The notes under the pieces were generated by a model. The model made no database searches. It saw only the letters and a program-made list of their open reading frames with translations, and was not told the origin of the DNA. Made by a program: the position numbers and the translations under genes. Source: Alphaproteobacteria bacterium (GTDB taxonomy: Bacteria > Pseudomonadota > Alphaproteobacteria > Micavibrionales > Micavibrionaceae). From it: a DNA stretch of 64,000 nt. Where the stretch lies: assembly GCA_013215815.1 (NCBI GenBank), contig JABSQP010000005.1:62001-126000 (forward strand), read 5' to 3'. Of the stretch, positions 17,862 to 26,089 are shown in pieces. Every line of letters begins with the position of its first letter. Position 1 is the first letter of the stretch.

Positions 17862-17891
17862 TAAAAAGCGCGGCCAAAACCCCGCTTTTCT
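17862..17891 (-). terminator. Intrinsic terminator between two minus-strand orphan genes
   Basis: On the minus strand AAAAGCGGGG-n-CCGCGCTTTTTAT can form a stem with a T-rich end. It lies downstream of the gene ending at 17911 and upstream of the gene starting at 17845. Its GCGCTTTTT end resembles the hairpins at 17257 and 18611. Confidence 0.6.
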
Positions 17892-17910
17892 TTAATTCTC
17901 TATCTTATGA

Positions 17911-18504
17911 TTACATCTGAACAGCAGGTACTCTACCAACCATCAATTGGCCAGTTGGCGCTTGCTCAACAACAATTGCTGTTCCTAATTCTGGAGTATC
18001 AACTTGTTCACCATCGGGATGCGTTGCATCACCCGCATGCACATGGTGAATTGTGTCTGAAAATTCTGTCGCGAGAGGTGATAAAGCCACCTCATCACCA
18101 GCCTCATCAATGAAGCGCATTTCTCCGCCTTCAACTACAGCTTCAACAGCTTCGAATGAGCTCGTCCAGCCGTTCTCCGCATATGTTGCATCTAATTCTG
18201 CCCACTCTTCAGGAGAATAGTCTACAGCTGCTTCCGCTAATTGAGCCGCAGCAAAGTCTGAGTTTAATAGTGGATAGACATCCGGAGGCGTATTACCACC
18301 ATGTGATACATAACAAGATTGACCATCATCTGAAAATTGTAATGCTCTGATAGGCTCTTCAGAAATAGAACCGTCATCCATTTGAAAATGCGCGCGGCCG
18401 TCAATTTCTAGACAGCCTTCAATCCCATCATCAATAAAAGCTGATACAGCAGTTCCCAGACCAATCAAACCTGCCGTAGCTATAACCCAATTCCTTACAC
18501 CCAT
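17911..18504 (-). CDS. Exported or membrane-anchored hypothetical protein
   Basis: A 197-residue acidic protein. The N-terminus MGVRNWVIATAGLIGLGTA with a following VSAF reads as a signal peptide or anchor. The mature part is rich in Asp, Glu and Ala with two Cys, and no family is recognised. GAGGAG lies nine bases before the ATG, a strong ribosome site. Its promoter (18535-18563) is embedded in a 12-bp inverted repeat, so it is probably regulated. Closed by the hairpin at 17862. Confidence 0.55.
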   Translation of the reverse strand: MGVRNWVIATAGLIGLGTAVSAFIDDGIEGCLEIDGRAHFQMDDGSISEEPIRALQFSDDGQSCYVSHGGNTPPDVYPLLNSDFAAAQLAEAAVDYSPEEWAELDATYAENGWTSSFEAVEAVVEGGEMRFIDEAGDEVALSPLATEFSDTIHHVHAGDATHPDGEQVDTPELGTAIVVEQAPTGQLMVGRVPAVQM

Positions 18505-18534
18505 AACACATACTCCTCGTAAATTGTGAGTTGA

Positions 18535-18578
18535 ATATTATACGTTTACATAATAAAAGTCAAGATTTTTATTATGTA
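18535..18578 (-). promoter_or_regulatory. Promoter inside a long inverted repeat
   Basis: On the minus strand TTGACT (plus 18558-18563) is followed by TATAAT (15-base spacing, 18537-18542) or the overlapping TAATAT (17-base spacing, 18535-18540). The -35 box sits in the eight-base centre of a perfect dyad: TACATAATAAAA (18547-18558) and TTTTATTATGTA (18567-18578). This geometry is typical of an operator. One arm places TTATGTAAA within the spacer between -35 and -10. Confidence 0.6.
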
Positions 18579-18610
18579 CTGTTAACCATAAAATACGTCA
18601 TCAGAACAGA

Positions 18611-18634
18611 AAAAAGCGCGATTTACCGCGCTTT
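18611..18634 (-). terminator. Intrinsic terminator after the 11-mer-repeat gene
   Basis: AAAGCGCG (18613-18620) pairs with CGCGCTTT (18627-18634) around a six-base loop; read on the minus strand the stem ends in six Ts. It lies 24 bases after the stop of the gene ending at 18658. Confidence 0.8.
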
Positions 18635-18657
18635 CCTCCCCCGTTATTAATTCGATA

Positions 18658-19425
18658 TTACAGACCAGGCTGCGGAGCACCAAACACTCTTTCAGCACCT
18701 GATACAATTCCATCGCGCGCACCGTTTGCACCAGCTATAATGCCATCACGGATAACATCCCCGATATCATCTAACTTTTCGCCTGTCCAATCAGCCGCGT
18801 CATGAACACCATCAACAGCTGAATTGTATACACTGCCGATGCCATCCATCGTCGCATCGTATGCGCCTGTGATGCCATCACCAATGTCATCAAGCTTATC
18901 TCCTGTCCAATCAACAGCACTGTCATATGAACTAGAAACACCTTCCACAGCTGAACTGTATGCACCGCTAACAGTATCACGAGCGCTGTCGTAAGTACTA
19001 GTTACGCCTTCCACAGCTGCATCAAACGTATTATCAACAGCTGCAACACCATCATTAAATGTATCAACTGCAAAATCAACAGACGTGTCATAAGCGCCAC
19101 TAACAGTATCAACCGCGCTGTCATAGGTATTACTAACACCTTCCACAGCGGCGTCTAAGGTATTATCTGCCGCTTCTAATGCGTCGTTATATGTATCGAT
19201 TGCAAAGCTACTTGTTGAATTATAAGCGCTAGAAACTGTGTCACTTGCACTATCTACAATGCCATTAAATCCATCTCGAATAGAGGCTCCTGTATCAGTC
19301 ACAAAATTACTAACACTTAGCTTAGCATTTTGAAATGTATCTGTGATTGAGTGTTTGATTAGTTCAAATGCCGTTTTGCACTCTGCTAATGTTGGAATTT
19401 CACCTGGGGTCGCTAATACATCCAT
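18658..19425 (-). CDS. Amphipathic 11-mer-repeat protein, LEA/apolipoprotein-like
   Basis: A 255-residue protein without signal peptide. From about residue 45 to 240 it is built of short repeats of about 11 residues, for example TLDAAVEGVSNTYDSAVDTV, alternating small, acidic and aliphatic residues with regular Tyr or Phe. Residues 74-113 and 118-157 are a clear duplication with an offset of 44. A second unit, DWTGDKLDDIGD at 172 and DWTGEKLDDIGD at 212, is offset by 40. Such repeats form long amphipathic helices, as in LEA proteins, apolipoproteins or synuclein. Function unknown: membrane- or lipid-surface binding and desiccation protection are candidates. GGAGG ribosome site. Confidence 0.6.
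   Translation of the reverse strand: MDVLATPGEIPTLAECKTAFELIKHSITDTFQNAKLSVSNFVTDTGASIRDGFNGIVDSASDTVSSAYNSTSSFAIDTYNDALEAADNTLDAAVEGVSNTYDSAVDTVSGAYDTSVDFAVDTFNDGVAAVDNTFDAAVEGVTSTYDSARDTVSGAYSSAVEGVSSSYDSAVDWTGDKLDDIGDGITGAYDATMDGIGSVYNSAVDGVHDAADWTGEKLDDIGDVIRDGIIAGANGARDGIVSGAERVFGAPQPGL
18955..19206 (-). repeat. Tandem 44-residue duplication in the 11-mer-repeat gene
   Basis: The codons for residues 74-113 and 118-157 encode near-identical 40-residue blocks, 132 bases apart. Both start FAxDTxND and end TVSGAY. Four 11-residue units make one block, so the gene grew by duplication of the larger unit. Confidence 0.65.
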
Positions 19426-19446
19426 ATCTTTACCTCCTTCTTAATT

Positions 19447-19473
19447 TGCATATAATGATATTCTGTATATGCA
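19447..19473. repeat. Inverted repeat in the leader of the 11-mer-repeat gene
   Basis: TGCATATA (19447-19454) and TATATGCA (19466-19473) form a perfect dyad with an 11-base spacer. It lies between the predicted -10 box (19484-19489) and the ribosome site of the gene starting at 19425, so it may be a second operator or a weak leader hairpin. Confidence 0.4.
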
Positions 19474-19483
19474 TACCATATCT

Positions 19484-19513
19484 ATTTTATTTTACATAAT
19501 TAGTTATGTAAAA
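19484..19513 (-). promoter_or_regulatory. Promoter overlapping a TTTTACATAA palindrome
   Basis: TTTTACATAA (19490-19499) and TTATGTAAAA (19504-19513) form a perfect 10-bp dyad separated by TTAG. On the minus strand TTTACA (19507-19512) and TAAAAT (19484-19489) are spaced by 17 bases, giving a plausible sigma70 promoter for the 11-mer-repeat gene. The dyad covers the -35 and spacer, as an operator would. It also lies about 145 bases upstream of leuC on the other strand. Confidence 0.55.
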
Positions 19514-19655
19514 TCGGATAAGTGGCTGTTATACAATGATATTATTTTTGACCGCTTCAACAGGCAAAAAACAAAGCAAGGAAGCAAAAGACATTGAAAT
19601 CCAGTGCTTTCATGGGATATAAACATCTGCAGCTGATAAAACGGAAGAAAAACAG

Positions 19656-21083
19656 ATGGCCCCGAAAGATATGAACAATATGGCTCCACGCACTCTATTC
19701 CAAAAGATCTGGGATGATCATGTCATTCATACAGATGAAAATGGCACGTCCCTTATATATATTGATCGTCACTTGGTACATGAAGTGACCTCTCCCCAGG
19801 CTTTTGAAGGCCTACGTATAGCCGGGCGCCCTGTCGCACAGCCAAAGGCTACGCTCGCCGTTGTGGATCACAACGTACCAACAACAGACCGCTCACAAGG
19901 TATTGCCGAAGAAGATAGCCGCATTCAGGTGGAAACTCTCTCTAAAAACTGTGAGGAATTCGGCGTTCAGCTCTTTGATATCATGGATAAACGCCAAGGG
20001 ATCGTCCACATCATTGGGCCAGAGCAAGGCTTTACGCAGCCTGGCACAACAATTGTCTGCGGTGATAGTCACACATCAACGCATGGCGCATTTGGTGCCC
20101 TTGCGTTTGGTATCGGCACATCAGAGGTTGAGCACGTGCTCGCTACGCAAACATTGATCCAGAAGCCTGCGAAGTCCATGCGCATTACCGTAAACGGACA
20201 GCTACAGGACGGGGTCACCGCAAAAGATATGATTTTGGCCATTATTGGGGAAATTGGCACTGCCGGTGGTACAGGCTATGTTCTTGAATTCTCCGGTAAA
20301 GCAGTACAAAGCCTGTCCATGGAAGGTCGCATGACAATGTGTAACATGTCGATTGAGGCTGGTGCGCGCGCGGGCCTTGTTGCGCCTGATGAAACTACAT
20401 TCGAATACCTGAAAGGCCGCCCGATGAGCCCTGAAGGCGCTGAATGGGATAAAGCCGTTGCGTATTGGGGCACATTAAAGAGTGATGAAGGCGCAACGTA
20501 TGATAAAGAGGTCGTATTAGAAGCCAAAGATATAGCCCCTACTGTAACATGGGGAACAACACCCGAAGATGTTCTGCCTATCACAGCCAGCGTCCCTGCC
20601 CCATCCGATTTCAGTGATGAAGCAAAACAGAAATCTGTAGAGCGTATGTTGGATTATATGGGCATTAAGGCAGGCACACCGCTACAAGAGATCCCTGTCG
20701 ATAAGATCTTTATCGGATCCTGCACCAATGGACGTATTGAAGACCTTCGCGCCGTAGCAGAGATCGCAAAAGGTAAGAAAGTCGCAGATAACGTAAAATT
20801 AGCCATGGTTGTCCCTGGTTCTGGTCTTGTTAAAGAACAAGCCGAAGAAGAAGGCATTGCCGACATATTAATTGAAGCAGGTTTTGACTGGCGTGAGCCC
20901 GGCTGTTCCATGTGTCTTGCGATGAATGCAGATAAGCTGGAGGCTGGCGAACGCTGTGCCTCTACATCAAACCGTAACTTTGAAGGGCGTCAGGGCCGCG
21001 GTGGACGTACCCACCTAATGTCCCCTGCTATGGCTGCAGCAGCAGCCATTACGGGCAAGCTCGCCGATGTCAGAAAAGTGTAA
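19656..21083 (+). CDS. leuC: 3-isopropylmalate dehydratase, large subunit
   Basis: With LeuD isomerises 2- to 3-isopropylmalate in leucine synthesis. The aconitase-type iron-sulfur cluster ligands are visible as [10 protein letters not shown] near residue 350 and [11 protein letters not shown] near 411; HNVPTTDR and [12 protein letters not shown] mark the active site. From ATG 19656 it is 475 residues; the in-frame ATG at 19680 (MAPRTLFQ) matches the usual start, but GGAAG upstream fits 19656. Unlike in many relatives, leuD does not follow directly: four other genes intervene. Confidence 0.96.
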   Translation: MAPKDMNNMAPRTLFQKIWDDHVIHTDENGTSLIYIDRHLVHEVTSPQAFEGLRIAGRPVAQPKATLAVVDHNVPTTDRSQGIAEEDSRIQVETLSKNCEEFGVQLFDIMDKRQGIVHIIGPEQGFTQPGTTIVCGDSHTSTHGAFGALAFGIGTSEVEHVLATQTLIQKPAKSMRITVNGQLQDGVTAKDMILAIIGEIGTAGGTGYVLEFSGKAVQSLSMEGRMTMCNMSIEAGARAGLVAPDETTFEYLKGRPMSPEGAEWDKAVAYWGTLKSDEGATYDKEVVLEAKDIAPTVTWGTTPEDVLPITASVPAPSDFSDEAKQKSVERMLDYMGIKAGTPLQEIPVDKIFIGSCTNGRIEDLRAVAEIAKGKKVADNVKLAMVVPGSGLVKEQAEEEGIADILIEAGFDWREPGCSMCLAMNADKLEAGERCASTSNRNFEGRQGRGGRTHLMSPAMAAAAAITGKLADVRKV

Positions 21084-21143
21084 ATTTTTCCATTTAAAAA
21101 CAATGGTTTATAATTTTATTTAACATAATCTTAAGTTTTTTTG

Positions 21144-21172
21144 TTGACGTTATGTCAAACATATGAGATATT
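21144..21172 (+). promoter_or_regulatory. Promoter with TTATGTCAA motif
   Basis: TTGACG (21144-21149), 17-base spacer, GATATT (21167-21172) lies 50 bases before the ATG at 21222. The spacer begins with TTATGTCAA, giving two nested dyads: TTGAC-n5-GTCAA (21144-21158) and TATGT-n3-ACATA (21151-21163). The position of the motif in the spacer matches the promoters at 18535 and 19484. Confidence 0.55.
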
Positions 21173-21221
21173 CCTGTCACTTCTTTACAACGGTGGACGG
21201 AATAACAAAGGAATAGAGACA

Positions 21222-21665
21222 ATGAAAACAATTAAAAACGCACTTAAAATAGCAACCGTAGCAGCAGCACCACTATTAGCCGCTGGCGCAGCACAAGCAT
21301 GCTCAGGCGCACTAGTATTTAATTCAGCTGCAGAGGCAAATGCTTTTGCATCAGATCCTCAAGCAATTTTCGATGCTGCACAAGACATCGGTGATTGTTC
21401 AAGATTAGATAGACACCTAGAGAGAACATCAGGCGCTTTTGCATCAGCAACTCTTATTGACGCAAACTCACGCAGCCAAAACACACCTATTTACAGAGCA
21501 GACACAAGAAATACTGTAGCTTGGTGGGTCAAAGACGGTGGCAACGGCCTTCGCGCAGTAACTATGACAAGTGACGGAACACAACAAAGAGTTGGGCCTG
21601 TCGTCAATGAAGTAGCAGCAACTTTTGTTCCAACTTCAACAGCTACATTCAGACCTATTCGCTAA
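21222..21665 (+). CDS. Small exported hypothetical protein
   Basis: From ATG 21222, chosen because AAGGAATAG precedes it, the product is 147 residues: a classic signal peptide (MKTIKNALKIATVAAAPLLA, then AGAAQA before the first Cys) and a short mature domain with two Cys (CSGALVF, IGDCSRLD). A longer frame from 21141 lacks a ribosome site. No family recognised. Own promoter and own terminator make it a single-gene unit between leuC and leuD. Confidence 0.6.
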   Translation: MKTIKNALKIATVAAAPLLAAGAAQACSGALVFNSAAEANAFASDPQAIFDAAQDIGDCSRLDRHLERTSGAFASATLIDANSRSQNTPIYRADTRNTVAWWVKDGGNGLRAVTMTSDGTQQRVGPVVNEVAATFVPTSTATFRPIR

Positions 21666-21680
21666 AAAATACGAATTCCA

Positions 21681-21711
21681 AAAACAGCTCCATATTGGGG
21701 CTGTTTTTTTA
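21681..21711 (+). terminator. Intrinsic terminator
   Basis: AAAACAGCTCC (21681-21691) pairs with GGGGCTGTTTT (21697-21707) over a five-base loop, followed by further Ts. It closes the exported-protein gene at 21222. Confidence 0.85.
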
Positions 21712-21730
21712 TCCAACAAGGAATAAATAA

Positions 21731-22174
21731 ATGGGATCTTTTAAAAACCTTAAATTAGCAACAGTGTTTGCTGTAATGGGCACAGGTGCTAACGCAGCAA
21801 TCACATGCGCATTGCAATTATCAGAAGAAGACATCAGCAATAATCAAGCAGGCCATGTTTTAGCAGCGCAATACAACGAACATATACAAAATGGCAAAAA
21901 AGCCGTCACAGGCCGTATTGAAGCAAACGCAGAAACTATCGATGTTCACGGTGTAAGCGTTGAAAATGCCGAGTGTTTTACAGGAAAAGGCGCACGCCTT
22001 GAACCATCTTCAGAGCCTAGCGTTTATGTGTCTGAAATGCTTGATTGGAATGGGACGCTACGCGCCTTCATCTACAACAATCAAGGTGAAATGCTCTATG
22101 CAATCGATCCTGATGAAGTCGGCCACAGAGAAGAGCCAAGAAAATGGCTTCCTAATCCTTTCCCTGGTCAATAA
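21731..22174 (+). CDS. Small exported hypothetical protein
   Basis: A 147-residue protein with an N-terminal signal peptide (MGSFKNLKLATVFAVMGTGA, cleaved near NAA) and a polar mature domain containing Cys at ITCALQL and AECFTG, which could form a disulfide. The C-terminus is Pro-rich (WLPNPFPGQ). CAAGGAATAA precedes the ATG. No family recognised. Its size, signal peptide and position resemble the preceding gene, although the sequences are not obviously related. Confidence 0.55.
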   Translation: MGSFKNLKLATVFAVMGTGANAAITCALQLSEEDISNNQAGHVLAAQYNEHIQNGKKAVTGRIEANAETIDVHGVSVENAECFTGKGARLEPSSEPSVYVSEMLDWNGTLRAFIYNNQGEMLYAIDPDEVGHREEPRKWLPNPFPGQ

Positions 22175-22178
22175 TTTT

Positions 22179-22204
22179 AAAAGCTCCGTATAGGAGCTTT
22201 TTTC
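22179..22204 (+). terminator. Intrinsic terminator
   Basis: AAAAGCTCC (22179-22187) pairs with GGAGCTTTT (22193-22201) around a five-base loop and continues into Ts. It ends the transcript of the gene at 21731. Confidence 0.85.
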
Positions 22205-22286
22205 TTTTTAACTTTTGCCTTGCTATGCAAGGTCCTTATCCTCTAGTTTTTGTTTTTGTAATTATATGTTTAATAGGAGGTTTTCC

Positions 22287-22454
22287 ATGAAACTAATAAT
22301 ATCATCAGGCCTGACAGCCTTATTCGTACTATCAGCTCAAGCTGTAGCGGAAACTGCTGAAGCACCTCGCTTTCTAGATGATCAGCAAGTCACATGTACA
22401 GGAGAAGCCTCTGTTCCGGGATATAACAGTCCTTGCGGAACAACTATCGGTTAA
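22287..22454 (+). CDS. Very small exported peptide
   Basis: Start at ATG 22287 is set by an ideal AGGAGG eight bases upstream; the frame opens earlier (22215) without a ribosome site. The 55-residue product has a signal peptide (MKLIISSGLTALFVLSAQAV) and a mature part of about 33 residues with two Cys (TCTGEA and SPCGTT). No family recognised. A CCTTGC-n3-GCAAGG dyad lies upstream at about 22218-22232. It is the third small exported gene in this interval. Confidence 0.5.
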   Translation: MKLIISSGLTALFVLSAQAVAETAEAPRFLDDQQVTCTGEASVPGYNSPCGTTIG

Positions 22455-22518
22455 TTTTCGATAACACTTGCTCATTTAGGCGACTCTTGATAAAAACCGC
22501 TGCAAATGGCGGTGATGA

Positions 22519-23295
22519 ATGCCTCAAACGATTAAAGATAAAGTAGAAGAGCTAAAAAGCTCGATAGACCTGGTTGCACTCGACGAGGTGATTGAAAGCT
22601 ACGACTATAGCACCGACCCTATTCTCTCCCAGTATGACCATACGATAGAAGACATGCTTTGGCGCCGGATTGAGCATTATGGCGCAGGCGAATGTAATTA
22701 CGGACAGGTTCTATCCGCGCACTTACGACGTGTCTCACTCGATGGACGAGAGTTCCTGATGAATGAACTGGGTTTTAGTGATAAAGCCGCCAATAACTTT
22801 CAGGTTGCAAACCTATTTCATGATTTAGGTAAAACGCACAAGGAATACGACCGGACAATCTGGAACCTCCCTCACCGTCCAACACAAGAAGAGCGTTTAG
22901 AAAAACGCCTTCATACAGTTCGAGGAGCTGAGCTTTTCTTAGAAGCGATAGATGACCTACCCGATGAGCTGAAAAATCATCCACATCTCGCCATTGTTAT
23001 CCCTGCCCTTCAGATATTCCACCATGAGAGAGTAAATGGCTCTGGCTATGTCGGCCGCACAGGCGATCAAATGGGTAAGTTAATCAAAGCACTCTGCATT
23101 GCTGATTGTAAGGATGGAGATCTTGTCCGCCGCGGGCATCATGTGACTCAACGAACAGAAAAAGAAGCCCTTCTTCGTATGAAGGGCCTCTCCGAATATG
23201 ATGGTGATTGTAAGTATGTTGGCGCTTTTGATGCAATGCTCGACCAATATATTCACTATAGAGAGAAGAAAACGGGCGAAAAAATTCTTCCTTAA
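22519..23295 (+). CDS. HD-domain phosphohydrolase
   Basis: A 258-residue cytoplasmic protein. Residues 98-105 read FHDLGKTH, the metal-binding HD pair plus Lys. Upstream, HLRRVSLDG supplies a further His, and downstream FHHERVNGSGY with ADCKDGD completes a pattern close to the HD-GYP subgroup (HHE and GxGY are seen), which cleaves cyclic di-GMP. The strict GYP triplet is not intact, so substrate is uncertain. It sits between leuC and leuD with only 63 bases before the leuD ATG. Confidence 0.65.
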   Translation: MPQTIKDKVEELKSSIDLVALDEVIESYDYSTDPILSQYDHTIEDMLWRRIEHYGAGECNYGQVLSAHLRRVSLDGREFLMNELGFSDKAANNFQVANLFHDLGKTHKEYDRTIWNLPHRPTQEERLEKRLHTVRGAELFLEAIDDLPDELKNHPHLAIVIPALQIFHHERVNGSGYVGRTGDQMGKLIKALCIADCKDGDLVRRGHHVTQRTEKEALLRMKGLSEYDGDCKYVGAFDAMLDQYIHYREKKTGEKILP

Positions 23296-23358
23296 AAAGC
23301 ACTAAAAACGCCTTCAATTTCCTTGAATTTTGAGGGGTTTCCTGCTTTTCTACCCTCC

Positions 23359-23973
23359 ATGGAAAAATTCACGACCTTAAAGGGCATTGCTGCCCCACTT
23401 CGTATGATCAATATCGACACGGATATTATCATTCCCAAGCAATTTCTGAAGACGATCAAGCGTACCGGCCTTGGCGTTAATGCTTTCAATGACATACGTT
23501 ACAACGAAGATGGCAGTGAAAAAGAGGATTTTGTCCTCAATCAAGACGCATATCGCGGCGCCCCTATCCTGATCACAGGTGAAAACTTCGGTTGTGGCTC
23601 ATCACGTGAACACGCACCATGGGCAATCCTCGATATGGGCATTAAATGCATCATTTCCGAGAGTTTTGCCGACATTTTCTACAATAATAGCTTCAAAAAC
23701 GGCATTTTGCCTATCAAACTACCCAAAGAACAGGTTGAAGAGCTGATGAAATCGGCTGAAGAAGAGCCTGAAGCCCCTTTTGAAGTAGATTTAGAGAAAC
23801 AAACGATAACACGCGGTAACAAAATCTCTTTTGAGTTCGATATTGATCCATTTCGAAAGCATTGCTTATTAAACGGTTTAGATGATATCGGCCTGACAGA
23901 AGAGAAAAAGGCACACATCGCTTCTTTTGAAGAGCAAGATAAAGAAAAACGTAGCTGGCTATACCAAGGATAA
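23359..23973 (+). CDS. leuD: 3-isopropylmalate dehydratase, small subunit
   Basis: Partner of LeuC. From ATG 23359 the protein is 204 residues, the family norm, starting [20 protein letters not shown]. The swivel-domain signature [19 protein letters not shown] is visible near residue 82. The frame opens earlier at TTG 23323 but lacks both ribosome site and homologous sequence. leuB starts five bases after its stop. Confidence 0.96.
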   Translation: MEKFTTLKGIAAPLRMINIDTDIIIPKQFLKTIKRTGLGVNAFNDIRYNEDGSEKEDFVLNQDAYRGAPILITGENFGCGSSREHAPWAILDMGIKCIISESFADIFYNNSFKNGILPIKLPKEQVEELMKSAEEEPEAPFEVDLEKQTITRGNKISFEFDIDPFRKHCLLNGLDDIGLTEEKKAHIASFEEQDKEKRSWLYQG

Positions 23974-23977
23974 AAAC

Positions 23978-25087
23978 ATGAGCAAAGAATTTACACTAAC
24001 TATCCTCCCTGGCGATGGAATTGGCCATGAGGCTATGGCTGAAGTACAAAAAGTAATCACATGGCTTGAAGAAAAGCGTGGCTTCAACTTCACGCTACAT
24101 GAAGACGATATTGGCGGCGCGGCTTATGACCGATACGGCATGCCACTAGCCGATGAAACTTTAGAGAAGTGCCAGAAGTCAGATGCTGTCATCATGGGAT
24201 CTGTTGGCGGGCCACAATGGGATAATGTCGACTATAACAAGCGTCCAGAAGCAGGCTTATTGCGTTTGCGTAAGGAAATGGGGTTATTTGCAAACCTGCG
24301 TCCAGCAATCGTCTTTGACGCGCTTGTAGAGGCTTCTACACTCAAACCTGAGATTGTTAAAGGTTTGGATATTCTCATCGTACGTGAGCTTACAGGCGGT
24401 GTTTATTTCGGCCAACCACGCGGTATTGAAGATCTAGGCGATGGTCAAAGACGCGGCGTAAACACGCAAGTATACGAAACATACGAAATTGAACGTGTTG
24501 CCCGCGTTGCCTTTGATTTGGCACGCAAACGCAATAATAAAGTCACCTCCTGTGAGAAAGCAAACGTCATGGAAAGTGGTAAGCTGTGGCGTGAAGATGT
24601 GGCAGCACTTCATTCTAAAGAAGCCAGTGATGTGGAGTTAGAACACATGTACGCAGATAATTGTGCGATGCAACTACTTCGCAACCCTGCGCAGTTTGAC
24701 GTTATCGTAACAGATAACCTTTTTGGAGACATTCTCTCTGATGAAGCCGCGATGCTGACAGGTTCACTTGGAATGCTTCCTTCTGCGTCTTTGGGTGAAA
24801 CAGGTAAACCTGGTCTCTATGAGCCTGTACACGGCTCAGCGCCGGATATCGCGGGACAAGGTAAAGCGAACCCTCTCGCCACAATCCTCAGTTTTGCTAT
24901 GGCACTTCGCTACTCCCTAAACTGTGGCGATGAAGCAACAGAAATAGAAAAAGCCGTACAAGCCGTTTTGAATGGCGGAACACGCACACCTGACATTATG
25001 GCTGATGGATGTAATGAAGTATCTACAAGCGCCATGGGAGACGCTTTAATACAGGGATTAAACCAGTCCAAAGCAATCGCCGCTTAA
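23978..25087 (+). CDS. leuB: 3-isopropylmalate dehydrogenase
   Basis: NAD-dependent oxidative decarboxylase giving 2-oxoisocaproate, the third leucine step. From ATG 23978 (AAGGATAAAAAC upstream) it is 369 residues. Hallmarks: [14 protein letters not shown] at the N-terminus, the substrate RxxxxxxxxxR region [31 protein letters not shown], and the metal-binding [15 protein letters not shown], followed by [18 protein letters not shown]. Coupled to leuD; terminated by a hairpin at 25117. Confidence 0.97.
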   Translation: MSKEFTLTILPGDGIGHEAMAEVQKVITWLEEKRGFNFTLHEDDIGGAAYDRYGMPLADETLEKCQKSDAVIMGSVGGPQWDNVDYNKRPEAGLLRLRKEMGLFANLRPAIVFDALVEASTLKPEIVKGLDILIVRELTGGVYFGQPRGIEDLGDGQRRGVNTQVYETYEIERVARVAFDLARKRNNKVTSCEKANVMESGKLWREDVAALHSKEASDVELEHMYADNCAMQLLRNPAQFDVIVTDNLFGDILSDEAAMLTGSLGMLPSASLGETGKPGLYEPVHGSAPDIAGQGKANPLATILSFAMALRYSLNCGDEATEIEKAVQAVLNGGTRTPDIMADGCNEVSTSAMGDALIQGLNQSKAIAA

Positions 25088-25114
25088 AACCTCTCCCCCC
25101 TATTCCAGACAATA

Positions 25115-25161
25115 AAAAAGGCCCCATTTGGGGCCTTTAAAATTCTTATGTAACAAGAATT
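25115..25161. terminator. Double terminator between convergent leuB and pilin genes
   Basis: A GC-rich perfect stem, AAAGGCCCC with GGGGCCTTT (25117-25138), closes leuB and on the other strand can close the pilin gene. A second dyad AATTCTT-n7-AAGAATT (25141-25161) overlaps the pilin stop codon. Confidence 0.8.
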
Positions 25162-25891
25162 AACCTTGTACCTGAATACCTACGTGACATAGACCTTGGT
25201 CTGTTTCTTCGTAGTTAGCACCGTTACGGCAATTGGCACCATTAGCTTCAACACTACCTGTTGATGGACGACCATCATCTAGCTTACGATCAATCTGAGC
25301 TGCTTGAGAACCTGGAACAGCTCCGTTAGAGTCAGCCGCCGTAATCGCCGCTGTACGAGCAGCAGACATAACAAGAAGGTGACCTGGACGGAAGTTGCTT
25401 CCTACAACAGTGTTACCGTTGTTGTCGTAACCAAGGCGGAAACCACCACCAGCTTTCGCTGCTGGAATTTGCTCACCAAAACGCTGACCACCGCCAGTTA
25501 CTTGAACACCTTGGATAAGACCCGCAGCAGCAAGTTGAATAAATGCTGTGTAGCCTTCTTGTGTTGTTGTCATAGCTGCAAATGGGTTCGTGCTCACACG
25601 GCCATCACCGTTACCACCATCGTTACATGGCGCAGCAGAACAACCTGACAGACGACCGCCTGGGTTTTGAATATCACCAGGAAGTTGACCATACTTATCT
25701 TTAAATGTTGTGATACCAGCATCAAAACCTTTAATTTGAGCGATTGTTGCAGTTACTTGTGCGTTAGCAATCAACTCTTGGCCTTTAAGGATACCACCGA
25801 TCAGTAGACCGATAATCACCATAACAACAGCCAATTCAACAAGTGTAAAACCTGCTTCCTGTCTGCTTTCTGTTTGTGAAAGATGTTTCAT
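25160..25891 (-). CDS. Type IV pilin (MshA-like), probable major subunit
   Basis: A 243-residue prepilin. It has a short basic leader of about 14 residues ending in Gly, then FTLVELAVVMVIIGLLIGGI with the required Glu at +5, the class III signal cleaved and N-methylated by prepilin peptidase. The C-terminal domain is Gly/Asn-rich with paired Cys (GCSAAPC and, near the end, NCRNG with LCHVG). It is last in the pilus locus but has its own promoter (25978-26006) and GGAG ribosome site, as expected for an abundant subunit. Confidence 0.85.
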   Translation of the reverse strand: MKHLSQTESRQEAGFTLVELAVVMVIIGLLIGGILKGQELIANAQVTATIAQIKGFDAGITTFKDKYGQLPGDIQNPGGRLSGCSAAPCNDGGNGDGRVSTNPFAAMTTTQEGYTAFIQLAAAGLIQGVQVTGGGQRFGEQIPAAKAGGGFRLGYDNNGNTVVGSNFRPGHLLVMSAARTAAITAADSNGAVPGSQAAQIDRKLDDGRPSTGSVEANGANCRNGANYEETDQGLCHVGIQVQG

Positions 25892-25977
25892 TACATTTTC
25901 TCCTTTGATGTTTAGAAACTTTTTTAACTTTTAACCGAGCGGTTACGTAAGAACAGTGAAAAGAAATCACCACAAAT

Positions 25978-26006
25978 AATATACATGACCGTAGGGAAAA
26001 GCCCAA
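25978..26006 (-). promoter_or_regulatory. Predicted sigma70 promoter of the pilin gene
   Basis: On the minus strand TTGGGC (plus 26001-26006), 17-base spacer, TATATT (25978-25983), about 87 bases before the pilin ATG. It would give the pilin a transcript separate from the upstream regulator gene. Confidence 0.5.
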
Positions 26007-26089
26007 CCTATAATTTCATACTATCGTGAACAACTGAAACCGGCCTCACCAAAGAGACAAAATGATTATTCAAAAAAACAAAATGACTA

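Noticed and set aside
19500-19655. Leucine-attenuator leader peptide before leuC
   Set aside because: The only short frame (about 19537-19623) has two Leu codons and there is no alternative-hairpin terminator structure.
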